Of a stretch of 64,000 bases of DNA, positions 13,901 to 23,883 are shown piece after piece. Below the pieces are notes generated by a model. The model saw nothing but the letters and a program-made list of their open reading frames with translations. It was not told where the DNA came from and did no database searches. The stretch spans positions 1,736,001 through 1,800,000 of the forward strand of contig VJWN01000009.1 in the NCBI GenBank assembly GCA_007644065.1, read 5' to 3'. This stretch comes from Margaritispora aquatica (taxonomy: Eukaryota; Ascomycota; Leotiomycetes; Helotiales; Discinellaceae). Numbering within the stretch: position 1 is the first letter of the stretch; each line of letters opens with the position of its first letter. Made by a program: the position numbers and the translations under genes.

Positions 13901-14972
13901 CTGTCAGCACCACTACTCCCCAACCCATCTTGCCTAAGAACATGAAGAAACTCAAATTCTTGGACATTGATGTAACCGAGTTTGCACGCCAGTTAACAAT
14001 CGTGGAATCCAAACTGTATGGCAAGATCAAGCCAACCGAGTGTTTGAACAAAACGTGGCAGAAGAAGGTTGGTGAGAATGACCCAGAGCCAGCTCCAAAC
14101 GTCAAGGCTTTGATTCTCCACTCCAACCAGCTTACAAATTGGGTGGCGGAAATGATCTTGACACAGTTAGATGTCAAAAAAAGAGTAGTAGTGATCAAAC
14201 ACTTTGTGCTTGTAGCAGATGTATGTATCCTTGCTTTCCTCAAGTTTACAAACTAACAATGTTTAGAAATGTCGACAACTTAATAATTTCTCGACTTTGA
14301 CTTCCATTATATCTGCACTTGGTACCGCGCCGATTCACCGCCTGAAAAGGACATGGGATCAAGTACCTGCAAAGACAACTGCTGTCTTGGAATCTATGCG
14401 TAGGCTTATGGGTAGTACAAAGAATTTTGGAGAGTATCGTGAGAGTTTGCATCTTGCAAATCCCCCTTGCATTCCCTTTTTTGGTATGTAGACTTATCTC
14501 CCAATGCACTGACATTGCTAACGTGATTAGGTGTCTACTTAACTGATCTCACGTTCATCGAGGATGGAATCCCTTCGATCATCAAAAAGTCCGCCTTGAT
14601 CAACTTCGCTAAACGTGCCAAGACCGCCGAGGTCATTCGTGACATTCAACAATACCAGAATGTTCCTTATCCGTTGCAGCCTGTCACAGAGCTTCAGGAG
14701 TATATTTTGACCAACATGCAGGGAGCGGGTGACGTGCATGAGATGTATGAAAAGAGTCTGGCCGTAGAGCCTCGTGAGCGAGAGGACGAAAAGATAGTGA
14801 GGTATGTTACGCTTGCACAAATGTCGTCCTACGGCGTAATCTAGAGCCCTGGTCAATTGAGACTTTGCCCTCAGCCCGCACAACACTAGTCCACATCTGC
14901 CCACCGTTTAATAAGATCTGTACTTACACTTTTGGTGACTGCAGGGTTTTGGCTGAGTCCGGCTTTCTATGA
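10962..14972 (+). CDS. cdc25: Cdc25-type Ras guanine-nucleotide exchange factor with SH3 domain
   Basis: This protein activates Ras by exchanging GDP for GTP at the plasma membrane, upstream of adenylate cyclase and MAPK signalling (family knowledge). Five exons, 10962-11864, 11911-14220, 14267-14483, 14531-14801 and 14945-14972, join in frame to give about 1242 residues. An SH3 domain lies at about 87-145 (ALYDYEADD through WFPSNYC). An acidic stretch follows, then a WW-like segment at about 210-240 (FWIPQATPDGRLFYFN) whose second Trp is replaced. RasGEF_N starts near 814 and the catalytic CDC25 domain near 985. The last tiny exon supplies the family's typical ending, VLAESGFL. I chose the ATG at 10962 because the frame upstream lacks an earlier ATG. 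An upstream coding exon cannot be excluded. Confidence 0.93.
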
Positions 14973-16247
14973 GCACCTTGATCCACAAATAAGAGATAAA
15001 GGTTGCGAAGCCGTTGCAACCCCACAAACGATTATGTCTGACGACGGACACGAGACACACGTTTCTATGAAGCCACCACTCCCGCCTGCCCGGTACCACA
15101 ACCTTGTACCCAGCTTGGTTTTTGGACAAAAGATGGGCGAATTTTCCGCCAAAGCGGTAGACGGATATGTCAGCCGATACAGCCAGGCAGTGTCTCTAAT
15201 GCTCAACATAACATGCTCCTGAATGCATGTTAAGTCACATAGTTCTATAGGTAGGCATCTACACCTATGGTGGCATGCACATCACACAACCATCTCGTAA
15301 TATTCTACCAGATTTGCTTCTCGATCTAGAGCTCGGAAGCCGGGCCACAAAAGATGAGCATGGAGAGCATAGTAGCTCTCTCTTTGGGAAATTTTTAGTA
15401 TAGTGGCGCTGGGCCTGGATTTGGAGTGCGGTGCGTATTTGTTTAAGTCTCTCCACCATGTTGTTGGAGAATTAGGCATTTTCGGACGGTTCTTGAGGAA
15501 ATGGCGCATCAGGGTTAGGGAAAGAAGCATATGGCGTTGTTTTGTTTCTCGATCTGGTGCGGGGCTTGGTTCAAAGAGAACTGTTCTGCTTTTCATCACA
15601 GATATCAAATGAAAGTGTCTGTATTTCTGGTGAAGTGTATCTTTGAAATCCCGTTTTTTGATTGAAAGTATAAACCTGACTTGGTAATATTCAAGATGCA
15701 GGTGAGATGGATGAGTGAAGTTAATTTGATTGGGTTGGTTCGTATTGAAGATGACCGAAGGGGAGGGTGATTTTCCACGAATTAGAAGGGGCTAGTTGGA
15801 ATGGATTGTGAGCTGTTTAAATACACAATGACTTGTCATTTCTTAGTGGAACATTGCGATATAAAGGTAATGTATAATTCACCTTACGTGGAGAAACTCG
15901 GTTTGGTCGGACTGCTCTGTTTTTTCTAGGCATGAGGTAAAGCTTGGAGAGGAAAGAATGGGAGTCTTTGTTCTTTGTTCTCGCGAAGTGGATGGGCGGT
16001 AAGTGTAGAAGAGGTAGGTACCTAGGTTAGGTACCTTCTATAAGTAGACTAGTAGACTATTAGTGATGGTTTCTCATGCAAGAGATACATTTTCTTTTCC
16101 TTTCAGTTGGGAAGGTAGGGTAGGCGGGATGCTTGTTTTTTGGCTAGTGCGGTATATATCTCGTCCAAGTTTTGCTTATGTCTAGTGCTTGAATTCGAAG
16201 GAAGACTGTGATGTCTGGCTTGGAGATGTACGTCGTTTCGGAAGATA

Positions 16248-16295
<48 letters not shown>

Positions 16296-17914
16296 GGTTG
16301 TAAATCTTTCATGTATCTTGGTACATTGCTATGTGGTGCAGATAAGCTTCGATATGGCTTCATTTGTAAGTGAATCCGAGATTCCGAGAAAGCGAGAATC
16401 CGTAACCTCCTCTAGTACAAGATGGGGATGGGGCTGCTGCTGATTAATAAATAAAGCTGGGGTATTGGGGATGCGAATGATGGGCTCGGCTCGGCGTTCT
16501 CTCAATCAAGCATTTCACGGTCACGGTGGGTAAATATGCATGCATGCAGATGCGAGCAGTGCCCTTCCTCCGCAAGGCTTAGCCAGTTCTTAACGCCGTT
16601 CGTTGGATATATGCCATTCTTGTGTGGATGTGTGATGTGTGATGTGTGATCGGTAGGGTAAGTGGGCGTGGTGCAAAATGCAGAATGCAGGTTTGCGGCG
16701 TAAGCGAGGGTGAGGGCGAGCACCTGTGCAGATGGATGCAGGTGGAAGTGCAGGTGCCCGCATCTTCGGGGCGTGGTAACGAAATGAATGGATGAATGGA
16801 TGGATTCTCGAGAGGATCTGGGGTGCAAGGAAATGGAAGCGAATGGGTGAGAACAGGTGGCATGGTAGTGGTGGGCTCGTGTGACTGTGGGGGGTACTGG
16901 CTTGCGGTGGTAGATTGTACTTCTTAGACAATAGGAGACAGGTAGGGTAAATTTAGGAATACCATGTAGGCATATCTTATATAATGTAAGCAGGTACGAC
17001 TCTCGGATGCCATTTTTGACCGAGATGGGGGTTAGGAGACTGACGAAATCTTTGTTGTTGGTATTCTTCAGAAGAATCCATCATGAATGTTAGCGAACTT
17101 TGAGTATCAATTTGGGTATTTCCATATGATCCTGTTCATTAATTCATGCAGAGCAACACATCACGCTTGTTATGAATGCGCTGGATCGTGGACTAGGTTC
17201 ATAGTGGTGCTTGGTGGTGAAGTTTGTAAGCGATAAGAGTAAGAAGAATATCTTAGTGTAGGCGCAATGAAGACCGTTACAGATATTCGTGGTCTCAGTC
17301 AAAGTATAAGCTTTGCTAACTTGTGCAATGGATGTGTTTCTCCAAGTGTTGAGGCGAAGCAAAGATAGACCCTCGCTTAAATTGCGACAACCCGTTGTTT
17401 ATCTTTTACAATATGCTGATCCAAGCCATACATTCTGACACGCCCAAGCTTGCAAGTCAACTTAGAAGAAAGATTATATTGAATAGAACATAGTACCTGT
17501 TCGATATTACTATGTCAAGTCAAGTAAGAACTAAGAAGAGTTGTGTAGGGATCTCTGAGAAGAATGCTTTCACAGCTGGGTATCTTTTCCTGGATGGTTT
17601 TCGACTATTTACGACTTCTATGGTCCTTTTAATGTCTTGCATATAATATAATCTGTGCCTGTACAATTTTCTCTTCTCCGTATGTCAGCACCGATCCTTC
17701 CTGATGTTGCCAGCTAGAGCAGCTTCCTTGAGAATTTTCGAATGGCTTTCTACCTCAGATGGTGAAGTTGTTCTTTCGAAATCAAGACACTTCATACAGA
17801 AATATTACGGCTCAATCGACAAATCTTCTACTAGTCAGCATTGGTAGTCTTTTAAAAGAATTCAACAAAATAGAATTGAGACAAAGCGAAGGGATAACCC
17901 ATCAGGCTACCAAC
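14973..17914. other. Intergenic region, RasGEF to SANT-like gene 1
   Basis: No gene is supported. Short frames around 15265-15612 on both strands probably lie in the 3' UTR. The region holds a long GTCT microsatellite and GT-rich tracts near 16.6 kb. An in-frame ATG at 17759 could extend the next gene by 52 codons. Confidence 0.5.
16248..16296. repeat. (GTCT)12 microsatellite
   Basis: Forty-nine bases of perfect GTCT repeat, the longest perfect tetranucleotide array in the window. Confidence 0.9.
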
Positions 17915-19156
17915 ATGTCACCTTCAAGCCAGAGTAATCGTCGATGGTCCGTCGTGGAGAAGAATCTTCTTCATAAGCTCTATCAATTCAGCCAATCTAG
18001 ATACAACTATATGCTTGGAATCCACGGCAACACCCGACCTCCTCCACCATTACGGCTGTATACTGCCGAATACATGGCGATGGAGATGAATTCTGTCTCT
18101 AATTCTATGACAAAACGAAAGTTTAGTCGAACAGTGATTAGAGACCAAATCAGAGCTGAAAGAGATTTTTATCAAATCTCTGATTTGAAGGAAGCTTACG
18201 AAAGGTATCCGCCACATGGATTCCGAGCGCCTACAGATAGAGTACACGTACAAAGTGGGATATCGCATGTACAAGATGATCAAATATACATACAAAGTGA
18301 AGAAGCATCTCGGGTTGAGAATAACGGAGAGGCACAACCAACCACGAACGACAGTGCAATACACGAATCCGTCTCTCAAAATACCTTGGTTCCGAGTACC
18401 ATACGGACTGGCCACGGCATAGGTTTTGAGAACGGGTTGGACAACTTGAGTCAAGGCCTTCAATATGGACCCGTTCATTTTGAGAATAATACAACGACAC
18501 AAGCACAAACTGAGAATAACCATGCATATAGTTACAACTCTCAGAATAACTCCCTGCCTGCTATTGTTACTGGTAATTACCACATGGATATTGGTAATAG
18601 GCTAGGCGATTTTGATCAGGGCCTGTCACAAATACCCTCTGGTGAAAGTCAAGATAAAATGAATACACTACTACAAACCGACATTAATTATATGGATAAC
18701 AATCACTCCCTGGACGCACTCGCTATTTATACTGGTAACTTCGATCAGAGCATCACTTTTGGGAACGGACTGAGCAACTTGGCTCAGGATCTATTACAAC
18801 ATACCTCAAATCCCGGTAACTTCAATCAGAATCCGCCACAATCTACCTCTGGTCCTGACGTCAATAGCGTTGACAGTTTCTCCACTTCTGCAGTTTGTGA
18901 CACTGTAATGACTCAAAACTCACCAGCTCTTTGGACTCCAGCAACAACTAATTCTCCAGCAAACCTAGGTTTTGATGGTGTGCCGTACGGGCTACAATCT
19001 CCTGAGCAGCAGGATGCATCTCAGCCCGCTACAGCAACACAGCGTGACAACCAGAGTGACAGTTCATCAGACGACACTGCCTCAGCTAAAAATACGGCCA
19101 ATTATAATTTCATAATGAACACCGTGTTTGACTTCTCGATTGGACCATTACCGTGA
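17915..19156 (+). CDS. SANT/Myb-like protein with Asn/Gln-rich repeats (paralogue 1)
   Basis: I do not recognise a named family. The N-terminal ~95 residues align by eye with the gene at 20274. Shared features are a W-S-x-x-E-x-x-LL-x-x-L start (RRWSVVEKNLLHKL), a central T/A-x-x-M segment, and a basic R-x-F/Y-[ST]-R-x-x-I-x-x-QIR-x-x-RD-[FY]-Y motif. These resemble the first and third helices of a SANT/Myb fold with a long insertion, so DNA or chromatin binding is a guess. The rest is Asn/Gln/Ser-rich with three degenerate copies of a TG...GN-x-L-x-x-x-x-QGL unit. I chose the ATG at 17915 (413 aa) because it puts the Trp motif near the N-terminus, as in the paralogue. The ATG at 17759 would give 465 aa. 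Single exon. Confidence 0.7.
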   Translation: MSPSSQSNRRWSVVEKNLLHKLYQFSQSRYNYMLGIHGNTRPPPPLRLYTAEYMAMEMNSVSNSMTKRKFSRTVIRDQIRAERDFYQISDLKEAYERYPPHGFRAPTDRVHVQSGISHVQDDQIYIQSEEASRVENNGEAQPTTNDSAIHESVSQNTLVPSTIRTGHGIGFENGLDNLSQGLQYGPVHFENNTTTQAQTENNHAYSYNSQNNSLPAIVTGNYHMDIGNRLGDFDQGLSQIPSGESQDKMNTLLQTDINYMDNNHSLDALAIYTGNFDQSITFGNGLSNLAQDLLQHTSNPGNFNQNPPQSTSGPDVNSVDSFSTSAVCDTVMTQNSPALWTPATTNSPANLGFDGVPYGLQSPEQQDASQPATATQRDNQSDSSSDDTASAKNTANYNFIMNTVFDFSIGPLP

Positions 19157-20273
19157 AAGTGTTAAGGAGGCGGCACTTGGCCCTCTACTTTGAGACGATA
19201 GGCTGTATGCCTCGACTTGGGGTATTTATCACAGGTATTTGTTACTGTAAGGTTTTGTTGGACGGTGTTGGGGAGCTTCTGAAAACAGGAAGAATGCCCG
19301 CTGACCTGAGGGAGCTGGTTCATCTTAGGTTATTGTGAATAGACGTTAAAGGGTTCAATTCAGACTACAGAGTGTGGATGATGCTTCTGGTGATACGCTG
19401 TATTATTAGAACTTATAGCATAACATTATTATTATGAGATCATGATGACTATCAATCAGTCTTTGTCTAACTCAAGAATCCAAACGCAAGTATAGCACAG
19501 CTCAATCTTGGGGTCTAGTTGCCTTTGTGAATCATTTGAAAGAAATTGATGCAAAGCATTTATAAGAATTAACGAGTGAGTCTTCAGAATTTGTGCGACA
19601 CTTGCTTCACTGCTTGACTTTGAGCTGGATGGCTATGGGCTTTGCTATCTTTGGTGAGATGGTCCATTTTTTCTCGCTTATTTTGCTCCAGTCCATGGCT
19701 TAGGTCTTTGCGAGCTGCCCAATAAATGTCTCATTGTCATGTACTCGATATTGGTGGAGAAGATATTTGCACTTGTGTTAAATTTCGTCTTGGAAAGGTC
19801 TTGAAGATAGAAATATCTCAAAGCTCCTCTAGGAAATAGGACGTGATGAGAACACGATATGTCTTGTGGTAAATGCTGGATGAGTATGATTCTACTGGCG
19901 AACATATACTCATGATTGAAACGCAAGCGCTATATTTGATAAGAGCGCCTCCTTAAGCCTTTATTTACAACCTAATTTCGGAAATGTTGTTCTCTTAATG
20001 ATTTGCTTCGAAAAATTCTTGTCATTTTTAGTCTTGTCACAATGTTGATCGGAATCACGAAGTGATGTCCTTCGATTGTTGACTTGCAATGATTCAGAGA
20101 CTTCAGCAATGGCTGTTAGTTATTTGGCGCTGCATATATAACTCTCTGAAATTTGTAGAACCAAGTTTTTACTAACATCTTTAACAATCAACAATTGGAC
20201 ATTACAAGTACGCTAACATATCGTTTACCTAAATAATCTCTCTACTAAATCTCCGAAATAAAAGGAAGCCGAT
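19157..20273. other. Spacer between the two SANT-like genes
   Basis: AT-rich and non-coding as far as I can see. It should contain the 3' UTR of the first gene and the promoter of the second. Confidence 0.5.
20135..20141 (+). promoter_or_regulatory. Possible TATA box of SANT-like gene 2
   Basis: TATATAA lies about 135 nt upstream of the ATG at 20274. A plausible core promoter with a leader of roughly 100 nt. Confidence 0.35.
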
Positions 20274-20918
20274 ATGTCAGGAAATAGGGTGCCTCGGCGT
20301 GGTGGATGGAGCACACAAGAAACGGAGCTCCTGCGGGGCTTACTCGATGACGCCCGGCGACCAGTATTGGCAGCTGGGAAGCAGTTCACATTAGGCATAG
20401 ACTTGACAGTAGCCCTGATGAATGGAATGCGCGACAGTCATGTAGGAAGAGCATCCGGACGCCAATATACAAGACAATCCATCCAGGGTCAAATCAGGGA
20501 CAACAGGGACTATTACTATGGAGAATTAAATTCACGTCCAGGACTCACCCTTCGCTCAGCTAATGGTAGTGTGGGCCCTTCTCAAGCGCCTGTCCCAGCG
20601 CCAGCTTCACATTACAATGCCGTTCCACAAGGCCATGGGCCACAATCAAACGCCTACTATAATTCCACTAGTTATTCAGCAGCAGCGAGCGGACCGGTTA
20701 GGCACTCTCGAAGCCCTTCTTCAGGAGTGAGGTACAACCCTCCAGACAACCATTCCTATGGCAGCATGGGTCACTATACAGCTGGAAACCCGCAAGCTGG
20801 TGGCAGCCGCCATAGTAGTCCCGGCCATTCTCAGAATCAAGGCTCTCGTGGTGCTCCTTCTACACAGCACGGTCAGAGTCAAGGAAATACTGGCGGTCGA
20901 CGTCCATGGGAGCTTTGA
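20274..20918 (+). CDS. SANT/Myb-like protein (paralogue 2)
   Basis: A 214-residue single-exon protein. Residues 11-90 carry the same pattern as the gene at 17915: GGWSTQETELLRGLLDDAR, then TVALMNGMRD, then RQYTRQSIQGQIRDNRDYYY. The remainder is Ser/Gly/Gln/His-rich and probably disordered, ending in RRPWEL. The Trp-initiated helix and the basic third-helix-like motif suggest a diverged SANT/Myb module. That is inference, and no function can be assigned. Same strand and about 1.1 kb from its relative, so an old tandem duplication is the simplest explanation. The two tails share no obvious similarity. Confidence 0.72.
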   Translation: MSGNRVPRRGGWSTQETELLRGLLDDARRPVLAAGKQFTLGIDLTVALMNGMRDSHVGRASGRQYTRQSIQGQIRDNRDYYYGELNSRPGLTLRSANGSVGPSQAPVPAPASHYNAVPQGHGPQSNAYYNSTSYSAAASGPVRHSRSPSSGVRYNPPDNHSYGSMGHYTAGNPQAGGSRHSSPGHSQNQGSRGAPSTQHGQSQGNTGGRRPWEL

Positions 20919-22866
20919 TTGGAGTCGAGAAGAGCCGAGCTAACCTGAATTTTACGAGAGATGAGGGATCACAGGGCGAGGAGAAACGAGATTAAGTATG
21001 GCTTTGACCATGATGGGTGTTTTTTGACATTCTGAGCGAAACATGACGCTCATTGCTTTTCGGGCGTGTTTGAGGGGGAAGGGTATGGAGATAGAGAGAT
21101 GTTGGTCAAGCATGATATTTTCGGAGTGTGGTAGGTCACGGAGTGGAGCAGATGAAAGGGAGATGCAGAAGAGGGTTGGAAATTGTAACAACAAGATGAC
21201 ATTCTAGCAAGCAAAAATAACAATAAAAAATACAACTTCGTCTATAAAGCACGTAAGATTTCAATACGCTGCACTGAGGATCACCAAAATGCAGCCTGGA
21301 CCTCACTCGCAGTCCTGTTGATCTTTTGAATTATGATGGTTTTAAGACGACTTATAATCTTGTTTCCCAGTGATCACTTGAACCTCGAGATTATTAAGGA
21401 CAATATGGATTGGGACACTTCATCGTCACTTGACGGCAGTACGGGCATGGTATCTCGACTGATAGAGTCCATAATGACTCATTGAAGTAATGATAAGGCA
21501 TTCCTCAAGCTCGGTAGAGACCTCTAACTAGAGATACATATCGAGAAAATTACTACAGTATAGATGTAGTAGAGATCAGCAACAGCACATGAAAGATGCA
21601 GGTTGAAGTGCTGGGCATCTACCTCAGTCGATGGTTAATATGACAAATATATGACAAATATCTAAGTGTGTAGGCCATAGAGAAGTTTGAGTGATTTTGA
21701 ATATGAGCTTGGGAGACACATCAAAGAGTCATGTGATGATGTCGTGAGGACTGGTTTGAAAAGATCGGCGATAAAGAGGCTGAAATAAAAAGGTAGCATG
21801 ACGACATGATCAAGCTTCATCTTGGGTTTTGCTTACAATCCGCTAAAACATTGAGCTTAAACTTAGTGCCCGGATGTCATCGCTGCCGAATATCAACATC
21901 AACAACAGCAGAGACAAAACCAAGACATGCTTATTATTTGCCCCCACAAACAGCCAAAGAATCCATTTATTCTCAACCCTTGCCATCGATCTCTCTTTTT
22001 CCGGCTATGGGAGAGAATCTGCGTCTCGGCTACGAAGCAAGCCGTGCGTGAAGACCAACCAAGATGGCAATGAAATGCCACCCAGAAATATTGTTTGTTG
22101 CTGAATGTTCTGATCCGAGCTAATGGCCAGGTCATGTTTGCTTTTCCCAATAACTACTTTGAGAGCGGGGAACCCGGAGAAAACAAAGTGAGGGGTACGA
22201 GACCAGCACTATTCAAGACGCTACAGAAGTTGACATGGAGTGGTGATTCGTATTCTCCACCAAATCAACCGAAAGCAGACGTCGGATGAACCTTATCCCA
22301 TGCTTGAAATACTGGTATTCCAGGGTCCAAGTAGCTGTCAATCGAACAAGCTCAGCCCCAAAGAGGAAGAGAAACACAGAATTGGCAAAGCTTAGCTTCA
22401 TGGCTATCCGCATCTGGATGACTGAACGGCACCTGCCAGCTCGACCTCTCCCACCAAGTCGGATGGCCAGGACCCGGTGAATTAGATGCTCCAATCACTT
22501 ATGCCTTGAGAACGAAATGCTCTCGTAATATGGAGACAGATTGGTCAGAGAGACGAAATGTCGATATTTGTCTGCTCTCGGAAACGTGATAGCAGAGCGG
22601 ATTTCAGTATTCCGTACTCGAGCCCTGTCGTGCCTGGCAAATGGCCCAATTGATATTTGGTTCTGACTGAGAGAAAATCGTCCGGCCGATATGTGGTCCG
22701 CTCTTGCCTCTCGAAGGGATTTTGTACTTAAAAGCATTGTTTCCTTCCTCTATCATTGCTTCCATTCCACAGCAATCGACATCAGATTTACTCAACAGCT
22801 CAGCTAAACAATCAGACTGCAGTCCGCAATTTTCTCCCAGCATCCTGACTTTCAAACTCAATCAAC
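20919..22866. other. Intergenic region
   Basis: Many short frames lie on both strands with none dominant. A minus-strand frame ending near 22213 has a hydrophobic N-terminus (MKLSFANSVFLFLFG) but no other support. Confidence 0.45.
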
Positions 22867-23883
22867 ATGCGTTTCTCAAACTTTGCCACAGTAGCCTTGG
22901 CCGTTGGAGCTTCAGCTGCTCCATTGGAGAAGAGACAGACTATGGCAAACATCGATGCAGACATTCTCCAATACGCGTTGACTGTAAGCTTTTGCATCTG
23001 ATAGTCCAGATAGCCAGCTAACAAGTAACAGCTTGAGCATCTCGAAAATGTCTTCTACAAGAACGCCCTCTCCAAATGGAGCGAGGCAAATTTCGTAGCA
23101 GCAGGATTCACACCAAAGTTCTACTCCGACCTCAAGTATGTTGCACACGATGAAGAGGGACATGTCGATTTCTTGACTGCCGGTCTCAAGGCTGCTGGTG
23201 CCGTGCCAGTCGCTGCTTGCACCTACAAGTTCCCAATGACAGATCCAAAGTCCTTCATTCAACTCGCATCAGTCATTGAAGGCGTCGGAGTTTCAGCATA
23301 CCTTGGAGCTGCACCACTCGTCACATCAAAGGCCTACTTGACCGCAGCCGGTGCCATTCTCGTAACTGAGGCTCTCCATCAATCCCTTCAACGCAGTGCA
23401 GTTGGCGAAGTCGCAGCTGCGAATGTTTTCGCTACTCCTCTAGGCTTGAATGCAGTCTACAGCATTGCCTCTGCCTTCATCGTCTCATGCCCACCTACCA
23501 ATGCCAAACTTCCCGTCATGGCTTACCCAGGTCTCACTCTCGTCTCTGGTCAGCCAACAGCTGCCGGTGCTCCGGTCGACCTCAAGCCTGCGACAATGCC
23601 AACCGGCACCTATTTCCTTACCTTCGTTAGTGGTCTCACGATCCAAGCTGTTGCACCACAGAGCGCTGCCAATGGCATGATCAGGGTTGTAACACCAATG
23701 ATGTTGTCTGGACAATCCTACGTCTTCTTGACCAAAGATAACTCCGGAAACTTGACTGATTCTAACATCCTTGCTGGTATGTCTCTCATATCCCACAATC
23801 AAAACCATAAACTGACGTCGTTAGGCCCGGCTATCATTGAGGTCACTCCGGATGCGCCAACCTTCAATTTAGCCAACCAGTAA
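22867..23883 (+). CDS. Secreted ferritin-like protein, Rds1-related
   Basis: Three exons (22867-22983, 23032-23776, 23825-23883) give about 306 residues. The N-terminus is a signal peptide (MRFSNFATVALAVGASA) followed by a possible Lys-Arg processing site (LEKR). The mature part begins with ILQYALTLEHLENVFY, the hallmark of the fungal Ferritin_2 family. It continues with a HDEEGH motif and later IEGVGVSAYLGAA and EALHQSLQR helices, which together supply the usual Glu/His positions of a four-helix ferritin-like core. Relatives such as fission yeast Rds1 are stress- or starvation-responsive. Metal binding is not demonstrated here. Both introns are 48 nt, with GTAAGC and GTATGT donors. Confidence 0.9.

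Noticed and set aside
22213..22494. Small minus-strand frame with a signal-peptide-like start
   Set aside because: Short, no cysteine pattern or homology visible, overlapped by forward frames; insufficient evidence.
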